Assembly: GCA_016271365.2 (NCBI GenBank)
Contig: CM057453.1
Coordinates: forward strand, 502,113,001 to 502,177,000
DNA length: 64,000 nucleotides
From: Neoceratodus forsteri
Lineage: Eukaryota; Chordata; Ceratodontiformes; Ceratodontidae
Reading direction: 5' to 3'
Under the pieces are notes generated by a model, which was not told the DNA's origin, ran no database searches, and saw nothing but the letters and a program-made list of their open reading frames with translations. Positions 22,497 through 34,061 of the stretch are shown one piece after another. A program made the position numbers and the translations under genes. Position 1 is the first letter of the stretch. Each line of letters opens with the position of its first letter.

Positions 22497-23411
22497 ATCA
22501 TTTTCCTTATGAAATGGGAACCACAAATAAGACAATCTGATTGGTCAATAGGAGTGTGTTAATATTTCTAACACACATGACAAAGATCTGGTATGATTAC
22601 ACATGTATTTATTCGAGTAGTTTGCCCACACAGAATGTTCAACATTTAAAATCAGCCATCTTGCTTTCCCCACTAAAACCACACACTGTACTAGCTAAAG
22701 CAATACAGAAAAAAATAACCTCTGCTAAGGACACTAGCTTTAAAATAAGCACCAATTCCAACTTTAACAGAAACCTGCGTTACAACACAACACTTCGGTG
22801 TAATTGCCGCGTGACACAGATGGTGCTTGAGCCTTCCCCCTGTTCCTGGCTGAGAGATGCCGAGCGGCAGCCGCAGAAGCTAGCACAGTGGTGAGAAACC
22901 AATGGTTTCGACCCCCTCGCCCTGTTCCCAGCTGAGAGATGCAGAATGTTTAACTGTTCATCTCATCCACTCACACTACTGAAGAGGCAGCGCTCAGTTT
23001 TTAACTCACTTTAGAAAATGGGACTTAAAGTCTGAAGCCAGTCTGCCATGGACTTGCCATTCCTGCTCGGACTGCGGTATCACCTGATGCTAGCAAACAG
23101 CAGGATCAACCAGATACTTTTTTTGTGTTAAATAAAGGTAGGATCAACCAGATTTGTAATAAAAACAAAAAAAAAATTAGGAGTGCTGCAAGTTGGATAG
23201 TGGAGGGGTGGTGTAAGGATGGTGACATGGCAACTACATGGGGGGAAAAATACAAATACAGAAGCCTAAACAGCTTAAACGTCAACTCAAAAAAAACAGT
23301 AGGCAGAGGAACTATTTTATTAAAAATTTAAACAAACATTTAACTTTTTCACTATTAAATATTGTACATTTTAGCTATCACATACAGCTGTATTTTTGAT
23401 AGCCATTTCAT
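22497..23411. other. Unassigned DNA
   Basis: A frame of 117 codons at 22541-22894 has no recognisable motif and an ordinary composition. I do not call it a gene. A-rich stretches occur at 23160-23180 and 23285-23300. Confidence 0.35.
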
Positions 23412-23572
23412 GAGTGCAATAAGCCACGCCAGGGTTTGTGTGTTAGACACTATAACACACGGCAAGGAGGCTGGACGCACTAGGCTGGCGGCCTCGTGCC
23501 TCACTACGCCTCCTAGCCGTGTGTTAAAGTGTCTAACACACACCCTGTCATGTTTTATTGCTTACTTGTCCC
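23412..23572. mobile_element. Palindromic MITE-like element, GC-rich loop
   Basis: The left arm at 23431-23470 (GTGTGTTAGACAC… AACACACGGCAAGGAGG) pairs with the right arm at 23508-23549 (CCTCCTAGCCGTGTGTT… GTGTCTAACACAC). Outer parts (GCAATAA at 23416 and TTATTGC at 23565) also pair. The loop is CpG-rich. Confidence 0.85.
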
Positions 23573-23985
23573 CTGCAGTTATCAGTCTGACTTACTGGAA
23601 AGATTTGTTTATTTTCGATATGTCAAAAAACCTGGGGACTGTACTACCAACATTCATGATGCACAAGGGTGATGAGCTCTCCAGTTTTTGGTGTGGGGAG
23701 AAGTAATGAGAATGAATACAAGAGGGGGACTGAGCAGGCCACTGCTGCAAGGTACTGCTATATTCAGGGAAGGGGAAAGACAGAAGTGGAGAAATATGAA
23801 CAGATCACTGTGAGAAATAAGATGTGGGGCTGCCAGCACCATGATCACTACCTGACCCTATTGTCCTGGCCAACATTCCCATTCCCATAAAACCAGTTCA
23901 TGCAAGTGTCCAAGGCAGTGTGTGGGTATTAATGTGTGAACTGCCTGCCACTACACATTCAGTCACTTCATTACCAGTGTAGCAT
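23573..23985. other. Unassigned DNA
   Basis: No feature beyond short open frames without known motifs. Confidence 0.35.
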
Positions 23986-24052
23986 TGCTTGTAAAGCACT
24001 TTGGGATACAATGTGTATGAAAGCACTATATAAATACAGATTCTTCTTATTT
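23986..24052 (+). mobile_element. LINE/SINE 3'-tail fragment
   Basis: GTAAAGCACTTTGGGATA followed by GAAAGCACTATATAAATAC is the familiar 'AAAGCGCTTTGGG … GCGCTATATAAAT' 3' tail shared by L2/Rex-group LINEs and SINEs that borrow their tails. Only the last ~65 bp is recognisable. Confidence 0.7.
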
Positions 24053-24381
24053 CCCATGGATAAAGAAGAGAAGATAAGACAAGCATATTTTTGATTTCCA
24101 AGAAAGTATGAACTCTAGCATTGGACCACAGAAGAACTTTGCTACAAACAAGTGGTGGATCTATGGGGTGGAGAAGGGTGTGGCTGTAGCCCTCCCCCAT
24201 TGTAAAGTACTTGCTTGCTGCTGCTACATTTCACTTTGTTGAAGAAGTCTTATTTATTGATCGTACAAATGCTTACATTCACACATATGGATTACATTTG
24301 TAGTTTCGGTCCAAAACATACTAGAAAAGCATAATAGCAGAAAATATAAAGGTTCCAGAAAAATGTTTAAAAGTGTATATC
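24053..24381. other. Unassigned DNA before SINE insertion
   Basis: No recognisable feature. Confidence 0.35.
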
Positions 24382-25002
24382 AAGTATGGACACATGCCGG
24401 CCTGATGGCGCTGAGGGTTGAGGCACTAGATGCCATACCTTGTGCCATGACAGCGACCCGGGTTCGGGAACCAGCCCTGGCCGCTGTGGGTCAGCGGGGG
24501 GGAGAGAGATTGAGCATCTGCAGGACTCCTCTCTCTTCCTGGGGAAGGGTTTGGGATGCAATCGCTAGTGGAGTGGCCTCTAGTGGCTGTCAGGGGCACC
24601 CGACATAGCGACGCTGCGAAAGCTGGGGGTGGAGTTGCGGCATTACATTGCCTTGATAAGCCACACTCCGTGGGGGTCAGAAAACATGGAAAAAAGAGAA
24701 AAAAACATTCCTGGGGATAGATGAAGGCACCTCGTCTGCCCAACTCACACTTCCAACACTGGGCTATCTCCTCTCCACAGGGCCACTCGTGTGCCGAGCA
24801 CTTTGCCCTATAAGATAGAGCGCCCTGGTCAGATAGGGTGGCCCTACCTCTGGAGAGTTCAGACTCGGAGGTGGTGCTCGGTGGTACAAGGGGGTAAGGA
24901 CTAGTCACAGGGGAAGGTAGAGGCTGAGTACCCCGAGGATGCTGGAAGGAGCTCTCCAGGAGTGGAGATAAACAGAGTTAAAAAAAAAAAAGTATGCACA
25001 CA
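24382..25002 (+). mobile_element. tRNA-headed long SINE (~595 bp) with target-site duplication
   Basis: AAGTATGGACACA (24382-24394) and AAGTATGCACACA (24990-25002) flank the element as a 13-bp duplication with one mismatch. The body 24395-24989 ends in a run of A (24979-24990). Near its 5' end are an A-box-like TGGCGCTGAGGG (24406-24417) and a B-box-like GGTTCGGGAACC (24461-24472), as in tRNA-derived pol III promoters. The body of about 500 bp beyond the head is unusually long for a SINE and has no known core domain that I recognise. It has no ORF. It could alternatively be a retrocopied noncoding RNA. Confidence 0.7.
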
Positions 25003-25094
25003 CTCCCAGCACCACCCCCCCCAGTAGCATCCTGGATTCGCCATAACCACTAGACCACCAGGTTATTCAAGATGTGCACTGCACTGTGGTTTGA

Positions 25095-25440
25095 CAAAGA
25101 GAAAGTCGGTTGGATTAAAACACAATTTCAGGATATTAAAGTAAACAAAATGAACAGAACCATAGCCTCACATGCGTATTGATCAAAATAATGCACATGG
25201 TTTAGACCATTTTGGTGAAACAATTCTATACAAAGGGAAAAAAGAACTAGTTAGCACTATAGAGATCCATGTAACTCTCTGACTTTGGCTCACATGATGT
25301 CATCACTTAACACATTTGGCGGCCATTTTAAGAAGCAGGTAAGGCAGTTTTTTGAAACTGAAAGGCTGATTTTACATTTTTTCAAATGCTTTGGAACCAC
25401 ATTTAGGTAACTTGTATACATGTAGTTTTAGCATTAACAA
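25095..25440 (-). repeat. Dispersed repeat R2, copy 2
   Basis: Inverted partner of 20680-21045 (see the shared phrases there). The two copies lie about 4 kb apart and face each other. Confidence 0.8.
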
Positions 25441-25548
25441 ATTCAGCAACTTTTCCTTTAGTCCTGTTTGAGGTCAGATTTTTGAATAGTTTGTTGTCAA
25501 AATGTTGTTTAGGTATCCTTTTAAGGTACAGTATTTCATAATTTTTTA

Positions 25549-26449
25549 CATAAAAAGCATTTTTCTATATAAATTAGAATACATACAAAATTAGCAAAAA
25601 TCAGGTAATACACTTAAATCCATATATCAAAATATTTTAACTCCCCCTCCTTCTCTTTTCTGTCTCTCCTTTTCCTTCTCTCCTCCCTTTTTTTCTTTGC
25701 CCCCCCTTTTCCACATTTTCTTTTATGACAGATGTTACAAGGAAATAAACAAGACTAACCATATTATTATTTGTGTTGCTTTATTGAATACTGAAGGGTG
25801 GAATAACCTTGAGCATAACCTTTTGACCTCCTTATGACTAGTTCAGCATGAAAACATAAAAATAAACCTGATCAATTTTGTTTGATGTCTTTATAGATGT
25901 GGGGTTAGTTATATAAGACTTACTTATTTGTTGTACAGAAATTTGTACTTCCATAGTTGTGAGTATTAGTATTCTGTGTAAGGGTTCTAGCTTTCAATAC
26001 TTAACTTTTAAAGAACCCTTCTCCCTCTTTCCCACCCCCCATCCCTTGTCTTCAGCATCTTTATTTCTTCAACTTTCTATCCTTTTATATTACTACAATG
26101 TTTTCTAACTATGAATTCCTTAGTAATTTAGAAAATGTGTATGCCCTATATTATTTTTTTTTTCAGTTGTTTAACCAGGAGTAGCACAGTAAGCTGAAAG
26201 CTTTTTTATAAGTGCGACCTGGGAGCATAGGGAAGTTAAGTGACTTGCTCAGGGTCACACAGATTTGCAGCTCAGAGCCTTAAAACGCTGCGCTATACTG
26301 CCTCCCCGAAATGCAGAGATTTATACAGAATGTGATTCTAGGGAATTCATATGCTAGTTAAATATTTTGATATATGGATTTAACTGTATTGCCTGATTTT
26401 TGCTAATTTTGTATGTATTCTACTTTATATAGAAAAATGTTTTAATGTA
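25549..26449. mobile_element. Element with ~89-bp long inverted ends
   Basis: The left arm 25549-25637 and right arm 26361-26449 are near-exact reverse complements. For example, ATTAGCAAAAATCAGG (25590-25605) answers CCTGATTTTTGCTAAT (26392-26407), and CCATATATCAAAATATTT answers AAATATTTTGATATATGG. The ~720-bp middle is AT- and pyrimidine-rich without an ORF and contains a MIR-like SINE. This looks like a nonautonomous long-TIR element. No target duplication was seen. Confidence 0.75.
26163..26310 (-). mobile_element. MIR-like CORE-SINE, copy 2, internally deleted
   Basis: AAGTTAAGTGACTTGCTCAG then GGTCACACAG (26232-26261) is the MIR-type CORE. Then GCAGCTCAGAGCCTTAAAACG… TACTGCCTCCC (26267-26305) is the reverse complement of the tRNA-like head. 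Compared with the copy at 62.5 kb, the middle including the B-box is missing. Confidence 0.8.
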
Positions 26450-27190
26450 AATGTACCCCCACTGGCCCCTCTTCTTTAACTAGCAGGGCTGCTCCTCTCA
26501 CCACAGACATCTAGGGGCAAATGAGAGGGGTGGGGGTTTACATAAATGAATACAGATTTGGAAAGCAGAGAAATGGCCACCATTAGGCTAGGTGACCCAA
26601 CTCTTACACTAGAACAGTCAAACCCAAGTGTGGCTACATGGCACACACCTGGGGGGACCAATTACCATGGCCAGCAACCCAGGTCCCTAGAGAAAACGTT
26701 TGCTCACAATTATGCTAGGTTTGCACTTCTAGACTGGGGCACCCAAGTAAATCCAGACACAAGGAAGCAATAACAATGCTGTCCAAACCAGGTTGGGATT
26801 CTAGAGTGTGGTTTTTATTCACGTAACAAAGTAGGAATAATCACAAAGTGAAGATGGACCCCCACAGGGCTACACATATTGGTACTGCAGATTCTCCAGG
26901 GTACAGAAATTCCTGACATTCCCATTTAGCATAGGCTGAAGTAACACAAAACAGCAAACATCCTGGTTCTGAAATGAAGATTGGCACCCACGGCCAGAAC
27001 TGGTACATTTCCCATCAACTAGGCACACACGGCCAGTACTAGGACACTTTCCCATATTTCATGAGGAATGAAGGTAGCACACATAACCACAAAGGAGCAT
27101 ATCCAGGCTCAGAAACTTTCAGAACCCACCGTACTGGGGTAAACTGAGAGAAAAAAACCAACATACAGGGGTAACTACTTCCATTAGGCA
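26450..27190. other. Unassigned DNA
   Basis: Between the long-TIR element and the V-SINE tail. Short repeats such as CACGGCCAG(A/T)ACT occur twice at 26988-27040. No gene is recognised. Confidence 0.35.
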
Positions 27191-27722
27191 TTTTTTTTTT
27201 ATTTTAGTTTTTGTTGACCGGGTAAGTGCTCTAGACAAATCCTGCCTATTTTCAGGCACGACCCGGGGGAGGGGGATACAGATGAATGCCAACTGACCTT
27301 AAACCAGATTAAGCTGTTGGTGGTATTTTTAGTGAATGAGGGAAATTTGGCCAGGACACCAGGGAAATTCCCCTACTCTGCCTGCCGGGGGCTTGACTTC
27401 CTGGGAGCAGAATGGAGGAGCCCAGTTTAGAGCCGGACAGACGAGGAGGAGGAAGTACTGATGTAGCAGGGGAGATGGAAGAATCAGTGGAAGGAGACCG
27501 GGTGGAACTTTTCGAGGCTCCTCAGGCGAGTGAGTTTTTTCGGCTGTTGCAGTGCTAGAGAACCGGGATTTGCAAGAACCGGAGCCTTCAGTTCTTGCGA
27601 CTTTACTACAGAAACCGAGAAAGGAGGAGAGTTTTTTGCAGGATAACACTGACATGGGATTATTGGCTGGCAGGGAGGGAAATGCTGTTTTCTAGTGCCA
27701 AGAGCCAAAACCTTGTAGTTCC

Positions 27723-29621
27723 TTGGAGGTTACTACTGACAACGTGTCTTCAGTTGTCATGGATACTAGAGTCAACACTGCAATACAGGCCATGGAGTCA
27801 GTTCATCCAGTGATTTGCACACCGCAGAAACCGCTTTCCAAAGATGCTGGGTTTGTTTTCAAGCCTCTCCCCTCTGCTGCTTTTACTCAATCGCAACAGC
27901 CTGAGGTAAGCTGTATCTATCAAACCAACCCTTTGGATCAGGTTGGGGTGTTGGAATTTACTTTTGCCAAGAAATTAACTGCTCATAATGATTCTGTGGG
28001 GATTGAAGGAAAGGAAAAATGGGCAGCTGTTTTTTCAGCTAAAAGACATTTAGTGACCCCAACAGATAAACCAGTAGTTACTGGGACACTTACTAAAGAC
28101 TCTGAGCCTTCTTGTCAACAGGACAGTATTGTTAATAACCCATTGTCAGAAGAAAATTGGACCCCTCAAACAGTACTGCGGGGAAGCTGGTTGGTCATTT
28201 AATAATGGTTCATGGCATCCTTCTCCTGACTGGGACCCTAAATTAAACTTTTCTCAAAACGAGCCTTCATGGCGGCCTAATGTTTCTGTTTTACCCATGA
28301 CACAAGCTAATTTGGTACCAGGTGATGAAAAGCAAGAACCCCCCAGGAACAAGTTCCATCATCAGAGGTTTTAATTGATTTACATACTGAACATCCTCAT
28401 ACTGATAAAAAAACTGTGGACACTAGTAAACCTTTGTTGTCGGACTTATTTTCTAAAATAAAGAAGGAAGCAGCCCCTAGACGTAATGCTGTTAGATTAA
28501 GAAATAAGGGTGGTCTGGAAGCTAGGCCAGACAGGCATTATGTGGGGAAATATTTGTTGAAAGACTCTTGCATTTTACCCCACGTGAAGTGTTTGCTTTT
28601 ATCAATATATCTGGTGAGGATAATTTTGATATAAACTTTCGCTCAGCTTATGCATTGGATTTATTCTGGGAACGTTACAACCAGGTCAAATTCTCACCCT
28701 TATGGACCCCGTTTTTGGTAATCTCCCTGACTAAACCATTGGTTAAATTTGTAACAATTATGTTTTCGGAATGAAGGTGTGCATATTGATGACATTGTGT
28801 ATTGGTTGTCCCAGAAGTGTGATGTCTTGAGTTCTCCAGAGGCCATTTTAGATGACCAACAGTTTTGGACGGAGGGGTGGAAATTTAAAGTTAAACTTCG
28901 GCAGTCAGATTCAGGGATTTTGCATATTCCAAACTCTTTTTTGTTGGGCCGGGATCGGGGGGTCTGTTTTTATGCAGGCCAACCTAGGGCATGTTACAAA
29001 TGTGGTGCTAGAACACACTTATCTAGCTCATGTGATAAACCCCGTTGTGACAACTGTGGAGAGATTGGTCACATTGCATTCCAATGTATGAACCATACTA
29101 AGTGTGATCTCTGTGATGACACAGGTCATTTCTTCACTGAATGTGTGTGGGTGGCTAGGAATAAGGCTACTATTAGTAGTCCTGATCTTCTTATTCAAAA
29201 AGCTCAGGATTTGGTTTCTGAAGCAGGGGCGGGACATCAGGCCTCTAGTGGTGCCACTGCAGTCCCTAACCCACAACCTTTAATTGTGGACTCTGTAGTT
29301 TCATTACCTGATACCTTGCCTATGTTAGTCCCAGTATGTTATGCTGACAATCAGGAAGCTCGGCCCAAAGAGGCAGTTCCAACAGTGCCTCTACAAGTAA
29401 GACGGTCCTCCAGGAATTTAAAACCTCCTTTGGTAGGCTGTTCTACTACAGATGTGGAAACCAGTAACCCTTTTGAGGTTCTTTCTTCTCAGTGGGGAGA
29501 CTCCGTCATGGAGTGTCAGGACTTGGACTCACAACCAGCTAGGGACAGTCCCCTCCCCATTTATGGTTCAAGGCGGACAAGTAAAAAAAAAAGAAAAGGA
29601 GGAAAAAAGATAGTTGAATGA
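27723..29621 (+). pseudogene. Tx1-type ORF1 protein with three CCHC knuckles, frameshifted N-terminus
   Basis: The RNA-binding partner of the LINE polymerase. The first frame (27723-28202) is open but unmatched, followed by frame changes to about 28780. The conserved middle includes SAYALDLFWERYNQVKF (about 28650-28700) and LVKFVTIMFSE. From 28779 one open frame of 280 codons holds the C-terminal half. It has the consecutive knuckles CYKCGARTHLSSSC (around 28990-29030), CDNCGEIGHIAFQC (29049-29090) and CDLCDDTGHFFTEC (29104-29145). Next is a Ser/Pro-rich linker and a Lys-rich end (KKKRKGGKK) that could be a nuclear signal. The ORF overlaps the start of ORF2 by a few bases, as is common in Tx1-group elements. 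Confidence 0.88.
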
Positions 29622-32600
29622 CTCATATTTAGATCTGGAATCATTTAAATTGGGGTCTCTAAATGTACATAGTTTGTTAAACTTTAAAAAACGTCATGTT
29701 GTGTTTAATTATATGCATGAAAATCGTTTGGACATTTGTTTATTACAAGAAACTTGGATTTACACCATTGACCAGGTCAGGAATTTCCAGAAGGAATGGT
29801 ATTGGGGCCCTTCTTACTGGTCCTTTGGACAACATTCAGCTGATGGCTTGGGGTTTCTTTTTGGTACTTATGATTTTTCTTTGATAAAATTAATGGACTT
29901 GATCCCGGGGAGGTTGATGATTTTGGATGGGGTTTGGAAGTCTTTGACGTGTAGATTTATAAATGTTTATTGTTCTCAAGTAAAAGTTGAAAAGGTGGCA
30001 TTAATGCAAATGATTAAACCTTTTTTGATTACTTCATTTGCAGTTTTTCTCTGTGGAGATTTTAATTGTGAATTGGACCCCAGTAAGAAATTGACAACTG
30101 CATTAAAAACAGGGAAAATATATTGTGATAGTATGGCTCTTCGGGCATTTCTACAATCATCTGGGCTGGTTTATTTTATTTTATTTATTTTATTTAAACA
30201 GCAGTTTGGAAAACCTTTGAGCCATAGGCTCATTTACAAAGGTACCTTGTCACAGTAAGACAAACGAAAATACACAGTATAACAGTACAACACATAAGTA
30301 TAACAGTAACATAAGACATAGATACAAACAAGCTGGTACAGGTAGGATTGATGCAAACAAAACCAGAGTTATGTTGTCCTTAGCAGCTTAGTAATAAGCT
30401 TTGTCATAAGTATTGAGTACGGCTTTGACTAGTGGCAATTACAGCATCGGGTGTTAATAAGGTGGTTACGTAATGAAGTTTTGAAGCACGATATAGTTGG
30501 AGCTTCGGAGATGGAGGGGGGCAGTATTAAACAGAAGGGAGGCCCTCGGTTTACTTATCAAAAAAATAAATACTCTTCTATAATTGATTATATTTTTTTA
30601 TCTTCCAAATTATCTTTTTCTTTTCAGACTATACCTGTGGCCTTTTCGGACCATCTGTTACTTCATTGTAACATTTCTGGTGATTCACTTCCCCATTGGA
30701 GGAAATCCAGGTGAAAGTTAAGTGCTCCCTTATTAAGCCCCTGTGAGATTCGGCATAAATTAGGTTCTTTACTGATGGCAAGGTTGTCAGTTACCTTTTT
30801 ATATGATGACATCAGTCAATGGTGGTGGGATACGAAAGCTGATTGATGCAAATTCTTTCAAAATCAAGGAAAAATAACATCAAATTCTTATTTTCTTCGC
30901 TATTTAGCTTTACGGCAACAATTGTATTATTTGTTTTTTAAGGCTAATACTTCAAAGTTCGATTATTCATCACAAATACACATACTTAAAAAAGAAATGT
31001 TATCGGTACAATATGACAGGGCAAAAACTGCTACAGTTATTCAACAATATGGGCTAAAAAAGCAACCTCAAGGTGACCTTTTGAGGCCTTTAAAGTATAG
31101 AACTAATACTTCTTTAAATGCCTTAGTCAATCAAGCAGGGAATATAGTGACGGATAATGAGAGCATACAGAACATTATAAAAGACTTCTTTCTAGCACAT
31201 GCACCTGCAGTACTTCTCAGCGTAGCAGAAATGGAAATTTCCTTTCTTCTCTATTCAAATTCCTGAGTCAACCTTCCAAAAATTTTCTGGTACAACCTAT
31301 AACACGTTTAGAAATAGAGGATGTAATAAAATCTCAAAAAGTAGGCATTTCTCCAGGACAAGATGGCTTAACGGCGGAGCTTTACAAGACTTTTCCTTTG
31401 GAATTCAGTCAGTGTCTAGAATTAGTTTTTAATTTTTTTCTTTCTTGTAAGGTTTTTCCAGGGTGGTTCCCAGCTGGATTGATAATATTCTTGTACAAAT
31501 CGGGGAAGCAAACCCATTTGGAGAATTGGAGACCGATAACACTTAAACACTGATTATAAGCTTTTCACAGGAATTTTAAATAACCAACTAAAAAAATTTG
31601 CTGTCACGGTGCTTTCCCCTTACCAATTTTGTGGACTACCTGGCAGAAAAATCCAGTAGGTCCACATGATCTTTCGTGATCTCATTGAATACACAGTTTC
31701 TCAAGGGAAACGGGGCTGTATTGTTTCAGTGGACCAGAAAAAGGCTTTTGATAGGGTGTATCGCCCGTACTTGTTTTTGTCCTTGCGGCACTATGGAGTA
31801 CCTAAGGTAATGATTCATTGGATCACAGCACTTTATGAAGGGGCACTGGCCCACCCAATTGTGAATGGATATGTGGTGTGGTGTTCCACATGCCTAGTGG
31901 GGTTCGTCAAGGATGCCCTTTGAGCCCTCTTTTATATTCTTTTACTATAGATTCTTTAATAAGATCAGTGACTACCATTCCCAAATGGGAGGGGATGTTA
32001 GGCCCATCCGGCTTGTCTGAGCATTTTATTCAGGCCTATGCTGATGATTTATGTATATTTTTTTTTTAAATTGAATCTATCACTATTTTTCTGGAATTAA
32101 CGGTTTCTTTTTCTAGGGTATCTAACTCTAAAATTCAAGAACAAAAAAGTCAGGGCTTAGTTATAGGACGAGGGGATGTTGTAGAGGAAAGTACTGGAGG
32201 AATTTCAATTTCATCGGGGCCTATAAAAATTTTGGGCTTATTTTACGGGTCGCAGAATTTATCAGAACTAAACTGGAACACTGCAATACATAAAATTGAG
32301 GGGAAAATTGACTTATGGAGAAAATGGAAATTGTCAAAAATTAAGAGAGTTCAGATATTGAAGCAATTTGTTATTCCTTGCTTTTTGTATACGGCTATGG
32401 TTTTTCCTTTACCTATGTCCTTAGAAACCAGACTTTATAGTATATTTTTTCAATTATTATGGGGTAATCGGTTAAATCCGATTAAACGGCAGTATACTTA
32501 TTTAGAAAAAAGGAAAGGTGGACTTGGGATGGTGGACCCGGTAGTTTTCTTTCATACTTTATTCATCTCACATAATATTCGACCAGGGCTTCTTCCCCAA

Positions 32601-33383
32601 ATAACCCCTTATGGGTCTTTGTTTAAACACATTTTGGCTAACTACTTTAGCCTGGCAAAATTTACCCCAAAACCGATCAAATCATTAAAAGTGCCAAACT
32701 ATTTTTGTCAGTGGCAAAGAAGTTGTTTACCTGGGGTATTCCAGTTCAATTGGTCAAGGATAAGACTGAGGCGCAATTGTATAAAGAAGTAATGACATTG
32801 CTTTATCCTTCTGAACCTACCTTTAAAATTGCCCTATGACTCATGTCAAAATTGCTATTCAAGATTGAATACTCCTAGATTGCCTGAATGTATGTGGAAT
32901 TGATTTGGCTTTCCTTGTATGGTCGTTTGAACGTAAGGGGCAATGCTAAACATAAAGTTGTAACCGAAAGACACTGTCCTTATCCGGATTGTACTGCTCA
33001 AGAAGAAACAATGGAACATTTTTTATGTTCTTGCTCTTATGCCACGTCTTTATGGAAATTCCTGTCTGCTAAATGGAATATGTCTTGGCTGTTATATACA
33101 GATTATAATACCTTGTATTAATTTCCAGTTGAATAGACGTTATGATAGGGAAACATGGCACCTTTTTTGTTGTTGTTTAATTTATTATTTATGGCAAGCC
33201 CGATGTCAGTGGGTCTTGTACCAAAAGAGGATGTCCTATGAAACTGTTAGCATATTAATTACAGGGGCTATGGAAGGATTTATGTTCAAGATTGTGAACA
33301 CTCCACTTCTTGGCAGGTTACCAGTTGGTGGAAAGGATTCCCAATGTTTATCAAATATAAATAGTATGCCTTTCTTAATCTGA
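29614..33383 (+). pseudogene. Tx1-type ORF2: endonuclease/reverse transcriptase, interrupted
   Basis: The AP-type endonuclease begins at 29614-29660 (LGSLNVHSLLNF), with LLQETW (about 29740), FLCGDFN (about 30048-30068) and, after the nested LINE fragment, IDYIFLSSK and FSDH (about 30580-30660). The RT region begins near 31300 (SPGQDGLTAELYK at about 31350) and has VSVDQKKAFDRVYRPYL (31714-31770). After a frame change come GVRQGCPLSPLLYSF (about 31899-31945) and the intact catalytic box YADD (32037-32048). The C-terminal region includes a cysteine/histidine motif, CPYPDC… EHFLCSC, at about 32970-33030. At least five frame changes or stops plus the 259-bp insertion inactivate it. Confidence 0.9.
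30176..30434 (-). mobile_element. L2-like LINE 3' end nested in Tx1 ORF2, copy 3
   Basis: The plus strand opens with TTTATTTTATTTATTTTATT (complement of an AAATAAAT tail), then CCTTTGAGCCATAGGCTCAT, shared with the copies at 4098 and 6250. It interrupts the endonuclease frame between 'FLQSSGL' and the IDYIFL block. It is 5'-truncated to about 250 bp. Target duplication is uncertain. Confidence 0.75.
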
Positions 33384-33814
33384 TATACATAATTATTTTT
33401 TTTTTTTTCATTTTATTTATTTATTTATTTTTTGTGTGTGTGATTTAACACAATGTGATATTTAATTTGATTTCTTCGTAATTAATTATTGCTTTATGTT
33501 TTGTGTGCTTTAACACTGTTGGTTTTCATTTGTCCTTGATGTTTGTACAAATAAAAAACTCCCCTACTCCTTTCGATAAGTGGCATTGGATCTTTGACAT
33601 CCACCTGAACTACCACCAATCCAGGCAGATGGGACCTCAGTTTAACATCTCATCCAAAAGACAGCACCTCAGAAGTGCAGCACCCCTCTCATGCTGCACT
33701 ACAGTGTCAGTACTGGGATATTAACCCAAGTACCAGATGTGGGAACTGAACCCACAGCCCTCTGATCTCCTGGTCTTAGAGGCGAGTGTGCTGCCTACTG
33801 AGCCACTGACACTG

Positions 33815-34017
33815 CTTGGCCATTGGCCAGATGCACTAAATGAAAAAGTACTGGTGCCCAAACTGAACCCGGAGAGGTAAACAGGGTCATTCCAGATGGG
33901 GAGAGTCTCTCACCTTTTGCTTCCAAGTTTATACTTGGCCATTCATCAGGTTAAAAACACCATACAACTGTAGAAAACTGTAGATGCTGTCTTGAAATGT
34001 ATTTCACACTTAACATA

Positions 34018-34061
<44 letters not shown>

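Larger units (their letters stand above)
27379..33559 (+). mobile_element. Tx1-type LINE (L1 superfamily), near full length
   Basis: A 6.2-kb element inserted into the V-SINE and flanked by a 10-bp duplication TCCCCTACTC (27369-27378 and 33560-33569). It has a 5' UTR, ORF1 with three CCHC knuckles, ORF2 with endonuclease, RT and C-terminal zinc-binding region, and a short 3' tail with an AATAAA-containing A-run (33549-33558). An L2-like LINE 3' end (30176-30434) is nested in ORF2. Frameshifts occur in both ORFs, so the copy is inactive. Confidence 0.92.
27191..33814 (-). mobile_element. V-SINE-like SINE on the minus strand, split by a Tx1 LINE
   Basis: The 3' half (27191-27378) and 5' half (33560-33814) belong to one minus-strand SINE, as comparison with the intact copy at 45694-46128 shows. 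The 5' half ends with the tRNA-like head, reverse complement of TGGCTCAGTAGG and GGTTCAGTTCCC (about 33740-33806). The 3' half carries the ACCCGGTCAACAAAAACTAAA tail phrase (as its complement) and a poly-A/T tail at 27191-27201. The central phrase (CTTTCGGATGAGAC, GGTGTCCTGGCCAAATT) is the kind conserved in V-SINE/HE1-type SINEs. The halves are separated by the LINE at 27379-33559. Confidence 0.88.

Noticed and set aside
22541..22894. 117-codon ORF as host gene
   Set aside because: There is no motif, no exon-like flanking signal and no second supporting exon. The length is within chance for this AT content.
24395..24480. Possible tRNA gene
   Set aside because: The pol III boxes are followed by a 500-bp body, a poly-A tail and a target duplication, which indicate a SINE.
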